Source: Centroberyx gerrardi (Eukaryota > Chordata > Actinopteri > Beryciformes > Berycidae). Taken from it: a stretch of DNA of 64,000 nucleotides. The stretch lies in the NCBI RefSeq assembly GCF_048128805.1, contig NC_136003.1, positions 25,777,840 to 25,841,839 on the forward strand, in the 5' to 3' direction. A program made the position numbers and the translations under genes. This document shows, in pieces, positions 1-12,298 of this stretch. Below the pieces are notes generated by a model, which searched no databases, had not been told where the DNA came from, and was given only the letters and a program-made list of their open reading frames with translations. The number at the start of each line of letters is the position of its first letter. The first letter of the stretch is position 1.

Positions 1-59
1 TAAACGTCCACGTAGATCCCAGATCAAACACGGCCTTTACTGCATGTCTGCCTGCCCGC

Positions 60-509
60 TGCCAGCTCATATACATAACAGGACAAACGTTACGACCGGC
101 GACCTCCCTCGCCGTGGCTGATGATGACAACGCGCTCGCATATTCACGGCACGGGGACGCACTCGCTCTCGTCAGCAACACCAGCCATATCACCGCCAGC
201 GCTACGGCGAGTGTTGTCGTAGTATGACACAATAGAGACAGTTGCTAATGTGACTAGTCGCCCTACGGTGCCGCCTGTGGTATTTCGGGACGGAGTTTGG
301 ATCCAGATCCGTGGACCGCCGAGCGGCCGCCTCCTGAATAATGAATGGCGAGGGAAAGCGAGGTGGGCCTCTGCCAGAGAGGAGCTGAGCGTAAATGCTG
401 GAGAGAGAAAGTAAGGTGGGCAAAAGGGACGCAAACTATGGCAGACACTAGTAGAGAGAGAGACAAGAGAATGGGAGAAACGGAGAAAAAGAGATAGAGA
501 ATTCAAGGT
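60..509 (+). promoter_or_regulatory. CpG-rich patch with a possible 5' exon ending in a splice donor
   Basis: The first 350 bases are much richer in CG dinucleotides than the AT-rich DNA that follows. A purine-rich segment then ends at a good plus-strand donor (AATTCAAG then GTGAGTAT, junction about 509/510). This layout resembles a non-coding first exon of a transcript running opposite to asic2. No protein is supported: the open frames on either strand are short and unlike any family I know. It could equally be a regulatory CpG patch. Confidence 0.25.
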
Positions 510-3500
510 GAGTATCGAAAAAATCTGGATCAAAATTCTGAATCAATAAAACTGGTGCAATATAAATTAATTATGGCATACCAGTAACAAGTGGGATCAG
601 TAACCTGAGATGTTTGATTTCTACTCCTTCACTTCCTTCACTTCTCAAGTATAATTTTCAGAGAAAGACTATTGCTTCAGGTGTTTTATATTAAAAGTAG
701 CCAGAGTTTGAATAGGCTAATCCTTTGAAGAGCTTCAAGTAATTGCAATGTGTTTTCTTGAGACAACATTTTGCTTGTGCTTTCTTCTATAACAAAAAAA
801 CATGAATGAATCACTGAAGGGCAACATTGAAGAGAATCAAAATTGGAATTTGAGTTGACTGAATTTGAACAACAAACAGCGATAGTCAGAAAGATAGCTA
901 GTACAACTTTCACCATAAAAAAAAATCTTTGTAGTTGGGGGACAGAGATGCAAGAAAGGATTAGGGTTGGTAAATATTCATCCAAATGAGTTCTCAAAGG
1001 ATACTCTGAGTGGTGGTGAATTCACAAAAGTGCACATTGGCCTACTTAGAAGTTCCAATTTATGCGAGACACTGTATCAAACAACATATAAAAGCAGCCA
1101 AGTATTGTGGGCTTTTATGTTTCTCTTTGACAGACATTGTACACAGATATTCGGTGAACACAGGTGTGCAACATCAGGCAGACACCTCCGTGTGGTGTCG
1201 TCAATGCCCAAAGTATTTGTGAAGAAACAGGGGCACGCTGTGTGCTACCTGTACTATTGATTTATGTTTTCATGCTGTTGTGTTGTTTAGCTTAGGCGTC
1301 CCTATGGCGACAAGCTTTGTGTTAGCGGTCTGTCCTTTTCACAGAAAACTAAGGTGCAAGCCGGACTAAAGGCCTGGGGAGAACACAGTGGAGAGAAGAG
1401 AGCAGGGGAGAGAGAGTCTAGACCAGGGACAGGCGACCAAGAGCCATGGAGGGCCGTGAGTCGGCAGGTTTTCATTCCAACTAAACACTTTACTCTTCTA
1501 TATCTTTGCACTATGAAGCTTCATCAAGGTGAGGTCAATGTCATTTGTACAAATCAACACTCTTCTTTATTGAGCAGTATGTTATACGAATGCACATTTT
1601 AAACGAGTTAACGATCAAATATCGATGTTTGTTAGGCCAAAACATGTTACAACCGCCCCACCCCCAACACACACACACACACACGCCACACCACACACAC
1701 TTCAAATCAAAGCATTATCCAGACAAAAAACTTGACTCACACTGATAACTAACGTGTGCTACATGGAGATTTCCATGAGGCGAACAAATAGCAACACACA
1801 GGGACCAGCTGTGTTGTTGTTTTCACCTCTTTTCTAAAGCTTGTTGTCAAAACTCGGACCGAATCGAAGCTCCTCCGGCTCCATTCAATAGCTTTTCATT
1901 TTTTTTTAGCTAGCTTGGCTCCTCCCTCGCTGTTTGAAAGTGGCGCTCTACCCTCCCATCCCTGAAAAAAATTCTGGTAATGCAGGAATCTATGAAGCGT
2001 GAGTAAACTTGCTACCTACCCCTTCACTTGTCATTGTGGGACATGTAACCTTCAGCGGGAGGAAAATCTGGCAAAGCGAGTCTGGTAACCAGTGACAATT
2101 CTCCGTAGGTACTTTTATCTTAGCTATTAGCCTTTATGCACAGTCCTTCACTACGTTTGTCTTTTGGGGCTTCCGTAGTCCAGCAACTTTGCTGTGGGTT
2201 TATTTACTAATGTGTTGCGGTTTCTGTCACCCTCTAGTGGTCGGAAAACCACTTAGTGTAGCTTTAACTAATTTCAGTCCTCTGCATATGCAAATGGGTT
2301 TTGACGTACTTCTGTATTTTTCATCTATTAGCTTACATGGACTGCTGTGATATAGTCAAGTATATAGCTATATATAAATATAGCTGAAAATTTTTAGGAT
2401 CAGAAAACAAGACATACTCATTTTAGAATAAAACACATGGTTGTATTAGAGCTTCTATGTATCTACAGTAAGTAATATAAAGTAAAGTTTCAGTTGCTAA
2501 TCTTAACTAGCAAGCCAAATAGCCCAATATTACTGTATTCTCCATAGAAGAGATGAAGGTTGATCAACTAGGGAGCGAGAGAGCAAATAAACTGATTATT
2601 AATTAGGTTTATAAGTCATCACTACAAATACGCCATTGGACTGTACAAAATCTGTACTTGTTTTTAATCGGATCGGGACAGCAGGAAATTTACTTGCCTT
2701 AATGTTTGCCTCATATTAATCTACAGTGCAGGATGCAGCCCGGCATACAGCAGAAAGGATGACACAGGTCAAACACAGAAATAGCCGAGACAGGGAATCA
2801 ATCCAACTTCGGCCCCTGTGGGGCCAGTGTCTGTGATTTCCAGTCATGCTGTCCTGCACACATGCGTCATTTTGACAAAAAGAGCGCACATTGTCCTGAC
2901 ACTAGTGCAAGATCCTGTCCAGCAGGGCAACAAGCCGTACCTGGAGACAGGGAGAGCCGTCGCTGGCAGGTGGAGCCCGAGTTAAAGGGATAGCTTGACA
3001 TTTGGAGTTTTAGTCTGTTATTTCAACCAACTGAGAAGTTGTCACATTGTGAGATAAAAAAAACACAAAAAAAACATAGGTATTGTTAGACAAGCAAGCA
3101 AGCTCTCAAACTCTTTTGTAACACTCTGTGAAGCACTTTGACATGCATTTTTTGTATCTTTGTACAAATTGTAGAATGTAAAGTTTGACTGATCGATCAA
3201 TCAATCAAACTAACAATTGGAAGCCAGGGGGTGAGCTGTGGTTTTGATGAGGCAATTAATCGTTCATGTATAAATTTCTTCCCCCAAAATGTGACAAGTG
3301 CTTAATAAAGATGAAATAAGACTGCAATTCAAAATATCAAGGTGTCCATTTAAGCAGCGGTCAGTTTTCATCAAAGCAGCCTAAATCTCTTTGCCATGGA
3401 AAACAGACCCATGAGGCCAGGAGCACACGGCTCTCAGGTGAGTTTGAACACACAGATCAAAAGAGCTCCTGGTCGGCTTACAGAGATTAAAGAGAGACAG

Positions 3501-3919
3501 ATAGAGAGAGACAGACAGACAGAAAGGGAGTCAGAGGAGTGCATGTCCTTTTCCAACACCAGCCGGTCAGGTCTGAGAATCTGATGGTCCAATCAGACAC
3601 TCTGTGGCAAATTACCAGGAGGGAAAGAAGACTGAGACCCAAAGAGTAATAGAGAGTAAAAAGATGTGGAGTGAGTGGCATAGTATCACTGCCAGCAGCA
3701 TAAAGGGACATGCTTCATCACTGTGTTAACAAAAGCCAAGGAGCTCTCTGCACTATGTAGGTGAATTGTTTATCACACATATTGTGTCATCACCTGCATT
3801 TATACAGCAGAAAAGAGGAATATCAACCACATCCATGCCACTGTCCTCCATGGCTTGGCAAAGGAGGGGGGCGACAATGAGGTGGAGACAGATCATGCTG
3901 TATGTACTTGGTGGCCTGC

Positions 3920-3922
<3 letters not shown>

Positions 3923-3968
<46 letters not shown>

Positions 3969-3988
3969 TGTGTGTGTTTGTGTGTGTG
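3923..3988. repeat. (TG)n microsatellite
   Basis: A nearly pure TG run of about 66 bases with a few TTTG interruptions, in asic2 intron 1. It accounts for the Val-Cys repeat open frames at this position. Confidence 0.95.
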
Positions 3989-4499
3989 CTACCCCAGGCT
4001 ATGTGTAGGCTACATGTTAAAGCAGCAGGATATTTTTTGATAGCTTATCTAGAAAACCGAGTGCCAAAAATCACAACCACTATGCAGTTGCACTGAGACT
4101 GCAAATATGAGGCTCCCAATTGCCAAGTGGTGAACTAGCAGTGAGCAAGCAAGCACACACACACTAGAGATGCTCCGACTACAGATGCTCTTTTTTTTCC
4201 AACCAAAACTATTCAATGATTTTTTAAGAATGAATAGACAGATAGAAGAATATGGACAGATACCAGTATGATACAATTTGCTTTAATATAGTGTAGCAAG
4301 TAGCCTACCTTTCCGAATTTTCTCCACATACAATCTACCTTTAAAATACATTGAATTACAGTTTGAACAGAAAAACAACTTAGAGTGAATGAATACATGA
4401 GTATAAGTTCCTATACTTAGGCAAGCAAATATGAGATTTTTCTCAAGTATAGTTTGGAGGCGGAAGAGCGGCCTTGTGAGAGAGACTGTCTCTCTGTCG

Positions 4500-4610
4500 G
4501 CAAGCATCCACCCTGCTGAAGTGCTCTTGAGCAAGTCACTGTATGCTTATCGGCTGTGGCTCGCTAGGGAGGCGAGAGAAAAACAGAATTTCCCTACAAG
4601 TAACACATTA
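4500..4610 (+). repeat. SINE-like fragment
   Basis: It contains the phrase CTGAAGTGCTCTTGAGCAAG and ends near AGAATTTCCCTAC, a pairing that recurs in fish SINE and LINE tails (recalled, not searched). No target duplication or full 5' head is visible, so it is probably an old truncated copy. Confidence 0.45.
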
Positions 4611-4805
4611 TCATATATTTATTATTAAGTACAACATAAGACTGTATTGCAACATGTTGCTTGGTAGCTCGCAGATGATGCAAACGGCTCACAATTTCCA
4701 TTCCACACAAAATCAGAATGGGTAAAGAGAATAAGGCGATAACTAGTCATAATTACAGTCAATATCTGCTGAAACCTATTGTTGGCCGATGAATCAAAGC
4801 ATCCC

Positions 4806-4807
<2 letters not shown>

Positions 4808-4843
<36 letters not shown>
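4808..4843. repeat. (CA)n microsatellite
   Basis: A pure AC run of about 36 bases in asic2 intron 1. A second, impure CA stretch follows at about 4923-4953. Confidence 0.95.
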
Positions 4844-4845
<2 letters not shown>

Positions 4846-6852
4846 AGGCTGACTTCATGTGACAGTAACACATTATAACACAAACACATGAAAATATAAA
4901 CACCCTCCAGCACTAAACACAACACTGAAGCACAACACACACGCACACACACGCCATCTCCTCCTCCTGTGGCCATGATGAAGTAGGTCTCCAGGCAGGC
5001 TGCTGAGGTAATGGGCCATACTCCGTTTCTCTCTCCCTGCTTCCCCTCTCTCCTTGCTGGCGTGAATGCCAACTCCATCCCGCCTCTCCCCATGACTTCA
5101 TGTCCCTACTTCTCCTCTCCTCGCTCACGGACAGGACTCTCTCTCTCTCTTCCTTCCTCAGCCCCCCTTTTTTTTTCTTTTCCACTTACTTAAGCCTCAC
5201 CACAGTCAACACACCACCACCACTATCATCAGCCTACCATAATCCACCGCTGCAGACAGCCACAGTGTCTACCACATAAGCACCATCCACCCTGAACTGT
5301 CTTTCTGTGGCTGCACTCCAGCTTTTCTTCCAAGCTGGTTAAATAGCACAGGTTGTCTCTCTGGGGTGTTTTAGTGAGGCGGGCTGGTGGGCGGCTGCGG
5401 TGCTTTTCCTGCCCTTTAAAAGACTCAGACGTGCCCTGTAGGGAATGTAAAATGGCATGATAATGCCACATTAGCGATTAATGTATCCACTAAAATCTAA
5501 TGTGATGCATTGGGCTTTCAAATGGACAGAAATGTACGAATCTGAAACTGATAAAATGCAGTTTGTGAGACCATAGGAGGGGAGGAGAGATTAGGAATTC
5601 TACAAGCCTCCTCTATGGGTGAGTGACTGTTGTTTTGTGCTGGCTCTATTTGGCGATAGCGAGGCGAATGCAGCCATGCAATAATCAGCCAGTGAAGTGA
5701 TAAGGCCACAGGTTGTGTGTAGTGGCTAATTGCTGTTGCTGTAAACAGCCAACACCATTATATCTGCGGTGCTGTTCCAACAAGGCCCTGGTCAGAGGAA
5801 CAGACGAGTGGCTAATTAGTGTCTGTGTGATATAGGGCCCAGGGTCTGGCTGCTATCAGTTTTCTCATTAGGGTTGAGAGTGTGATACGGTCCACCATGG
5901 CCCTGAGTGCTAGAAGGGCATATATCTGAACCAGGGTGCTAGTGCAGGCCTGGCACACTGAGCTGATTCACTCTGGCAGACACTGAAGTAGCTTGTCAGT
6001 GTGATCAATCAACATTTAATCATGGTTGTAATCACACCCAGTGAAAGAGAGACAAAGAGAGAGAGAGGGAGAGAGAGAAAGTACGTAAGAAAACTCTTGG
6101 CCTACCACTCATACTCACATCATCACTGTGAACTGCATACACACACAAACACACACACACTCACTCACTTTTTGAAGAAACCAGCACAATCCTGTTGTCT
6201 GTACTGCACATACATAGATGTACTGTAGATTGAAACCAGGCACTGAATTACTCACTACAGCAGCACCACTATAAAATTTTCTTAGTGCTGCAGGGTCAGA
6301 CCTCACTAACTGCGATGCCTGAGGGAACTGTACTCTGGCCAATCAAAATCCATGCAGAGAAGCTTGTTTGAATAAAATCCTACATGGGTAGAAGCAGAGT
6401 TTTGTATTGTTCAGCAGCTAAGGTTCTCTGTTTAGGTAGGAGGATGCAATCACTGTTGAATTCAGCACGAACAATGGCGTGTCTTCACTGACAACAACAC
6501 TGAACCAAAATGCTTATTTAGAATGAATGTCAGGTTACAGAACTGCTCACATATAAAACAAAAATAAACAACAGATGAGCAGTCTGCAAATTTGAAAAAT
6601 GCTAAAACATATCTGAGGCGACACATACATGCATATAGGTTCTGAAATGGAAATGTGCACACGGATACTGTTTCCCATTTTGTGCAGTGTTCTGCTCCAG
6701 TTCCATCAGTCACATTGTACTGACTCCCATGTTCCCACAATCCTCCCTGCGGTCATTCATCACAGTGTCACTCAAACGCTGACTATGGTCTCTGGAGTGG
6801 CATGGTAATGTAGTCACTGTGAGTGTGTTTACGCATGTATGCTTAAATGCTG

Positions 6853-6912
6853 GTGCGCGTGCGTGTGTTTGTGCGTCTGCATGCGTGTGTGTGTGTGTGT
6901 GTGTGCGCGTGC
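6853..6912. repeat. TG/GC-rich microsatellite
   Basis: An alternating purine-pyrimidine tract (TG with CG interruptions) of about 60 bases in asic2 intron 1. Such tracts can adopt Z-DNA. Confidence 0.85.
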
Positions 6913-8238
6913 GTTCATGCATGCATGTTTCTATTTTGGGGCTTGGTGTTTTTCCTTCAGAAGGTGCTAGAGATATGAAGGTGTGTCGCTGCAGTGACAG
7001 AGAGAGAAGAGACAGAGCAGGATGAGCGAGAGAAGTAGGAAGAAGTCAGGGGGAGCAAAGCAACAGGCAGAGGGCAAAGAGGATGACAGTGCCTTCTAGT
7101 AGCCTCTCTGTCGACACGATTATCTTTGAACCCAGCTTGAGGTCAAAGGCGTGTCACACGGCATGCAAGGCAGTTACTAAGGGGAGCTAAGTAGAGAATC
7201 ACAACAGGGAGTAGGCTATATGGGAAAGCTCTGTCAGAGCGAAGCTAGCTTTGCGTTCAGTCCCTGAAGATTCAACAAAATGAAACTATGAAAAATCACA
7301 AGTTCTTCTGGCAGAGACTACCAAGGGACTGCTCACTTGTAGCTTTGCTGTGGCTGCCTGCAATATGGATGAGAGCTCCAGGGGAAGCATCCATCTAAAG
7401 GCATGAATAGAAAATCACTAAAGCCATCACGTGATCTATCCACCATTGTTCTTTTTCCAATTAATGGTTCTGCAGTGAACATGTCTCAAGATGAAACATG
7501 AAGAAGATATCAGTCCAACTGGGTGAGCAACAATACAAAGAGACCTAGATACTTTAATGCCTCAGATTAAGAGCTGCCAGTTCATTGGTTTAGACACAGT
7601 AATGCTTTTGATGTTTTCAGTTAATGACAAGAGAGAATACTCCCCGCAAATTGAACAGCTCATCAAAGCAGATCTGATCCTAGAAGAGGTATCTCTATAG
7701 CACTGCTTACATAGTGTATGCATCACTGCTCATTTTTTAAGACAGAAAAACAAAAAGAACATCTCATTAACACCAACCCGTATCAGCTCCAATCTGTGTA
7801 CAGACTTTAACTAGAACTTGTAGTGGGCGAGTAGCAGTTAGGCTGCTACTAGCCCATTACATGGCCTGTGTCATGACACACAGTCGTGAGGACCCAGCCT
7901 ATGGGCAGTTGGCTCTCTTTCATGAAGTGGAGGGAAGGAAGGAAACAAACTTTTTGTCCACTGGCTACAGTGACTGGCAAATCTCAAAACACCACCCACT
8001 TTCACTACTTTACTTGCCAACTGCATTTTTAGAATAGACAGGGATCTCCAAACAATGGTTAGTTACATGCCAAAGAGACTGGTAGAATACACATACTTCA
8101 TACAGTAACGGCCACAGCCAAAAACTACCAGCATTTGGCCAGTGGTTGAAGGTAGTTTCCATGTGGTGCAGTTTTACACTATTAAAAAAAACTCTGTGTA
8201 CACTTGAGATCTATAAACTCTTTTTACATCCTCTATGT

Positions 8239-8389
8239 CAGGGTTCCCCAATTAGTTTTCCCCAAGGGCCAAATTATGGCAAGCATGCCAAGCCAATGGC
8301 CAAAACATCCGGGGGGTTTTTTCCATTGCGCCAATAAAAGTTGTTTTATGTGCAGATGTTGTTGTTGCTGCTATTACCATTATTATTAT

Positions 8390-8429
<40 letters not shown>

Positions 8430-9180
8430 GGTGGTGGTAGTAGTAATAATTTAGGCCTGGGTAGATTGAGTCACACAAGAAAATTAAGACTTGTATTTTG
8501 AGTTATGATGTTTTAGGATTGAGTTATGACATAGTTTGGTAAAATGCCATCTAATCAAACTATCAAACATGGGTCTGAAAGTGTGAATCATGACCTGAAA
8601 TGACTCTTATCTTTAAATCTGGCAAAAACATATGAAGCTAAATAAATGTTATGATGACAGTTGACCATACGCGGCGCTGTGGGTGGGCCTAGGTGGGCCT
8701 GGGCCCACCCACTTGGAACCCAGGCCCACCCAATCACGAGACTTAACACACGTAAAATTTTGTCATGTAAACACTCATTCCGATCACTTTCTTTGGTTGG
8801 ACTATCTCGCCTCTTTCTGCACATGCTCGCGCATTTGACGAAAGTAACGTCAATTATGTTCTCTGTTTTGTTGGCGGCGCAGCCCATTTTTATATCAAGT
8901 GCTGACTCCGCCTAACTGGCCACCACCACCGCCAGTTTCGGTGTACGGCGGTGAAAATTACAAATGGACCCAGTCAGTGCGGGGGCAAAACAAAACGTCT
9001 TTTTCTGACACTAATGGAGTCGTATGTTGTGATAAAACTGTTGCTTTATCAGAAAGAATAGCAGTAAATCAACATGTTATGACAGGTGCGTTCACGTAAG
9101 TGCCAATTGGTCGGCGTGGGCCAGACATTTGGCTCTCGCAGGCCGGACCTGGCCCGCGGGCTGCCTATTGGGCATCACTG
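8239..9180. mobile_element. Non-autonomous hAT-like DNA transposon with 8-bp target duplication
   Basis: The element starts CAGGGTTCCCCAATTAG and its far end, read on the other strand, starts CAGTGATGCCCAATAG, so the ends are imperfect terminal inverted repeats of the hAT type. The 8-mer CTCTATGT flanks both ends exactly (8231-8238 and 9181-9188), the 8-bp duplication expected for hAT. Inside are a TAG/TGG microsatellite and a perfect 12-bp inverted repeat (8692-8703 with 8719-8730, GGTGGGCCTGGG). No transposase frame is seen. It sits in asic2 intron 1. Confidence 0.85.
8378..8450. repeat. (TAG)n/(TGG)n microsatellite inside the hAT element
   Basis: A trinucleotide tract passing from ATT to TAG to TGG and back to TAG over about 73 bases. 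Confidence 0.95.
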
Positions 9181-10289
9181 CTCTATGTATTTGTCTTTGG
9201 AGAAATAGCCTATAGTTAAGTTTTTATTCAGCAGGACAGCATTGAAAATATAGGGGAGGGGGCTTCAACATTCCCATTTCACCTTTCACATATGCAGAAA
9301 GTGCTCTTCACTTAATCACTGATGGACTTAATTAATTATCTGTATGAGAGAGCATAAGTATACAACCAGTGGGTGTTGAGTACAGTGTTTTAGTGCCAAA
9401 ATCAGCATTCTTGTGCCAGAAGTTGCTCATTTTGTTCTGCTAAAAAAGTAGAATATTTGACATGCAGTGGGTGGTAAAGGCTTTAAAGCATCACTCTTTA
9501 CGTGATTTTGTTGGTGCATGAAGCACTGCATTTCACAATGGAGACCCACAGACCTATAGTCTATGTCCTCACATATGTACTGATACAGACTAAGCAAAGG
9601 AATAGGCTGCTACAGCAAGCTAAAACCAAAGTGGAAAATTAACACCAGCCACCTGCCAAATCAAAAACTGCTCTATCAGCCATTTCGGCAGATACCCAAG
9701 TATCCTTTGAAGGTCCTGATCGGTTGTAAAAAAACATTTTTTTAAAAGTACTTGGCTGGTGAAATAATAAGAATGGCTTGGGAATTTAATTTTGCCACAG
9801 CCACTATGGCCTGAGACAAAAGTTTCCTTCCCTGACTAAAATCCTAATGTAACACAGTGTTTAGCATAGACACCTGAGGCTAGCTACAGCAATACTGTAA
9901 ACCTGTTGCACCATGTGCCAAAAAGCAGGATGCTATTACATGGGGGTGTTGTGCCCAGGACAGCAGCAAGGCAACAGCAGAGAATGTACTTGCAAAACAA
10001 AGCTTATGAGCAAACCTGTACACCCAAGTGCAAAATCCCAAGGAAAATACTCAGCAGGAGATTCCCAGCATAGCAGCGTGGGAGGGACACAGCAGCTATC
10101 AGCACACATCAAGTCAATTCACTGGCAGCAGAAAAAAACATTCACCCATCTCTGAAAACTCATAAACAGAAACTCAGGACAAGCAACCCAGACACCTCAC
10201 AGCCACAGTCTTCCTTGGGCTGGGAGGCTGTGACCCTAGCCAAGCCCAGACCAGAACTGACATTTAAAAGATAACATGAGTGGACTCAC

Positions 10290-10865
10290 GGTTTTGAAGT
10301 CGCGGTGGCTGCATTCCTGGCCTTGGTAGCGACAGTAAAGCATCATCTCTTTCAGGTCGTGGCCGACCCTCTCGGTGAACTCCTTCATGCTGAAGGCCTT
10401 GGGTCTGTAGGCCGTGAAGTTGGCTTTGTCCTGGAGGAAAGCCAGCACATCGGGCTCAGCCAGGTGAGGCTGAGGGATTGTCAGGTGCACATCCAGCAGG
10501 GCCAGCAGCTCTCCAGCGTGGTACAGGTCATTGCGTGTGAGGCGGCTGAAGCGGTAAGCGTTGAGGTTACAAATGGTGACGGCGGGGAAGACCAGGCTGC
10601 CCGACACCACGGCGTCCACGCTGGTCACGTGAGGGTAGGAGAGGAAGTAGGCCAGGCGCTCAGCGCTCTCCAGGGCCAGCAGTCCCAGGCACGCCAGCAG
10701 AGCAACAGCCCAGAGCAGGCGGCGCGCAGTGGGCTGGCCGTAAGGGAAGATGAAGCGCAGGCCGTGCAGTGTGCTGGTGTGAGCAAAGGCCTGCCAGGAG
10801 GTGGGGCGCAGGCTGGAGCTCTCCTGGCTCCCCTCACTGCCACAGCTCTCCTTCAGATCCATCAT
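10290..10865 (-). CDS. asic2: Acid-sensing ion channel 2, first coding exon (partial gene)
   Basis: Encodes the N-terminal 191 residues of a proton-gated sodium channel subunit of the ENaC/degenerin family, which acts at the neuronal plasma membrane as a trimer. The start is taken at 10862 (MDLKES, as in mammalian ASIC2a); an extra Met codon lies just before it at 10865. In order there are the cytoplasmic tail with the conserved His-Gly gating pair (STLHG), transmembrane segment 1 (about residues 43-70), and the start of the extracellular domain with FPAVTICNLN and NDLYHAGELLALLD. The exon ends in a complete codon (FKT) followed by GTGAGT. MDLKES, NDLYHAGELLALLD and VGHDLK favour asic2 over asic1 or asic4. 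The remaining exons, with the pore and TM2, are outside the window. Confidence 0.93.
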
Positions 10866-10987
10866 CAGCCCTCTAGCCCCTCGGCCGGGGAGCCCCCAAT
10901 GCACTCACACCTGCCCAGACAGAGAAAGAACGTCAATGCATGCCACAGATTCACATCCCAGTATCCTCCGCTGTATTGATGGACAGA

Positions 10988-11010
10988 GGGGGGGGGGGGG
11001 GGGGGGGGGG
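10988..11010. repeat. Poly-G run of 23
   Basis: An uninterrupted run of G on the plus strand, and so poly-C on the asic2 sense strand, about 125 bases upstream of the start codon. Runs this long are uncommon and may also mark an uncertain assembly length. Confidence 0.9.
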
Positions 11011-11447
11011 CTGTGAAACAGAGAGAGGCACAGAAAAGAGAGAGAGAGACAAAGAGAGAAAAAAAGTCAGAGAGATGGAGAAAGACATACAAACACAGAC
11101 AGGCACCTGCCGCAGATAGTTACTGGCAAACACTGATAGAACACCAGAAAAATACAAACAGCCAAAATCAACCTCACAGAAAACATGGACATTTCAAGTC
11201 AAATCACAATACACCTAGGAGAGGAAGTACACATAAGCACATAAGGAAGGCTGAGATCACCACATCCCCAGCAACTACTCCAGAGATAGAGAGAGAGAGA
11301 TAGAGAGAGAAAGAAAAAAACAGAGGAGGGAAAGAGGAGAAAGATGCTTCCCTCAGGGCATCCCTCTCTTCCCCACCCCCACTCTCAATCACTCCCTTGA
11401 GCTGAGAGTAACTGTGGATGCCAGCCTGCCTGTGGCTCCGCCAATTA

Positions 11448-11473
11448 CCCCCCCCCCCCCCCCCCCCCCCCCC
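11448..11473. repeat. Poly-C run of 26
   Basis: An uninterrupted run of C on the plus strand (poly-G on the asic2 sense strand), about 440 bases from the poly-G run and opposite to it. Confidence 0.9.
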
Positions 11474-12098
11474 AAATCCCGTCGCTCTCTGTGACTGTTT
11501 GTTTTCGTTGACAAAAATCCCAGAGGTAAGTCCACTGTGACACAGAGAGCGAGAGGGGAGAGTCACTTAAGCCGCAAGCCAATCAAAGCTGCCTCTGTGT
11601 ATTTAACATCCCCACTTTGCACTCATTCCCATTCAAACACACGCACAGACACACACACAGATTAACACACACATACACACACACACATCCAGGTTTCTCA
11701 GGATCTCCCCCTGCCCCAACTAATGACAAGCCTAAGCACCTCTCGTTCAGCCTAGCGAGATGACATCCAGCCAGCGCGAGTGTGTGTAAGTCTGAGAGCA
11801 CGCGTGTGTGCGAGCGTGTGTGTGCGTGCGGAAGAGAGAGAGAGAGGGAGAGAGGGAGAGAGGGAAAAGAGTGAGGGAGGGAGTCAGGGAGGGACAGAGA
11901 GAGAGAGAGTGAGAGAGACGCTGATGATCAGAGCCGCTGGTTAGTCTTGCATGCCGGTCCAAACTCCTCCCGTTTTCCTCTGGCCAGATACATCCGCTTT
12001 CCCTCCTCTTCCCAGCTCATCTGTGGCGGCGGCGAACAACAGCGGAGCCGGGAGAGACGGGAGAGACGGGAGGCGCACACACCAACACACATGCTCGC

Positions 12099-12100
<2 letters not shown>

Positions 12101-12141
<41 letters not shown>

Positions 12142-12163
12142 GAGAGAGAGAGAGAGAGAGAGG
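12101..12163. repeat. (GA)n microsatellite
   Basis: An almost pure AG tract with one AAAC interruption, in the asic2 5' flank. Together with the CTC/CCA tract at 12246-12298 it produces several long but meaningless frames. Confidence 0.95.
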
Positions 12164-12245
12164 GGCAGACGACGCACAAACACTCTCCTCGCTCGTTCTC
12201 TCCACAGCAAAGCAAAGTCTCTTATTGAATCTGTTTCTATTCCCC

Positions 12246-12298
12246 CCTCCTCCTCCTCTTCCTCCTCCTCCTCCTCCTCCTCCACCACCACCACCACC
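12246..12298. repeat. (CTC)n/(CCA)n trinucleotide repeat
   Basis: Pyrimidine-rich TCC repeats pass into CCA repeats over about 53 bases in the asic2 upstream region. Confidence 0.9.

Larger units (their letters stand above)
1..10289 (-). other. asic2: asic2 intron 1 (partial)
   Basis: This is the stretch downstream, on the minus strand, of the splice donor that closes asic2 coding exon 1. No further asic2 exon is visible, and ASIC2 genes are known for a very long first intron, so the whole left end is read as that intron. It holds microsatellites, a hAT element at 8239-9180, a SINE-like scrap near 4500-4610 and a GC-rich patch at about 60-510. Open frames here are short and mostly encoded by CA/TG or GA repeats. 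That it is intron is an inference from the missing second exon. Confidence 0.7.

Noticed and set aside
3766-4096. Frames with Val-Cys runs
   Set aside because: They are translations of a TG microsatellite, as are the similar frames near 4900, 6850, 17900, 21700, 26000 and 32550.
4808-4843. CRISPR-like regular repeats
   Set aside because: All regular repeats seen are microsatellites or short tandem arrays; none has spacers, and the sequence is eukaryotic.
10305-10979. 224-codon plus-strand frame
   Set aside because: It is exactly antisense to asic2 exon 1. That exon has a clear family match and splice donor; the antisense frame matches nothing and is kept open by GC-rich codon use.
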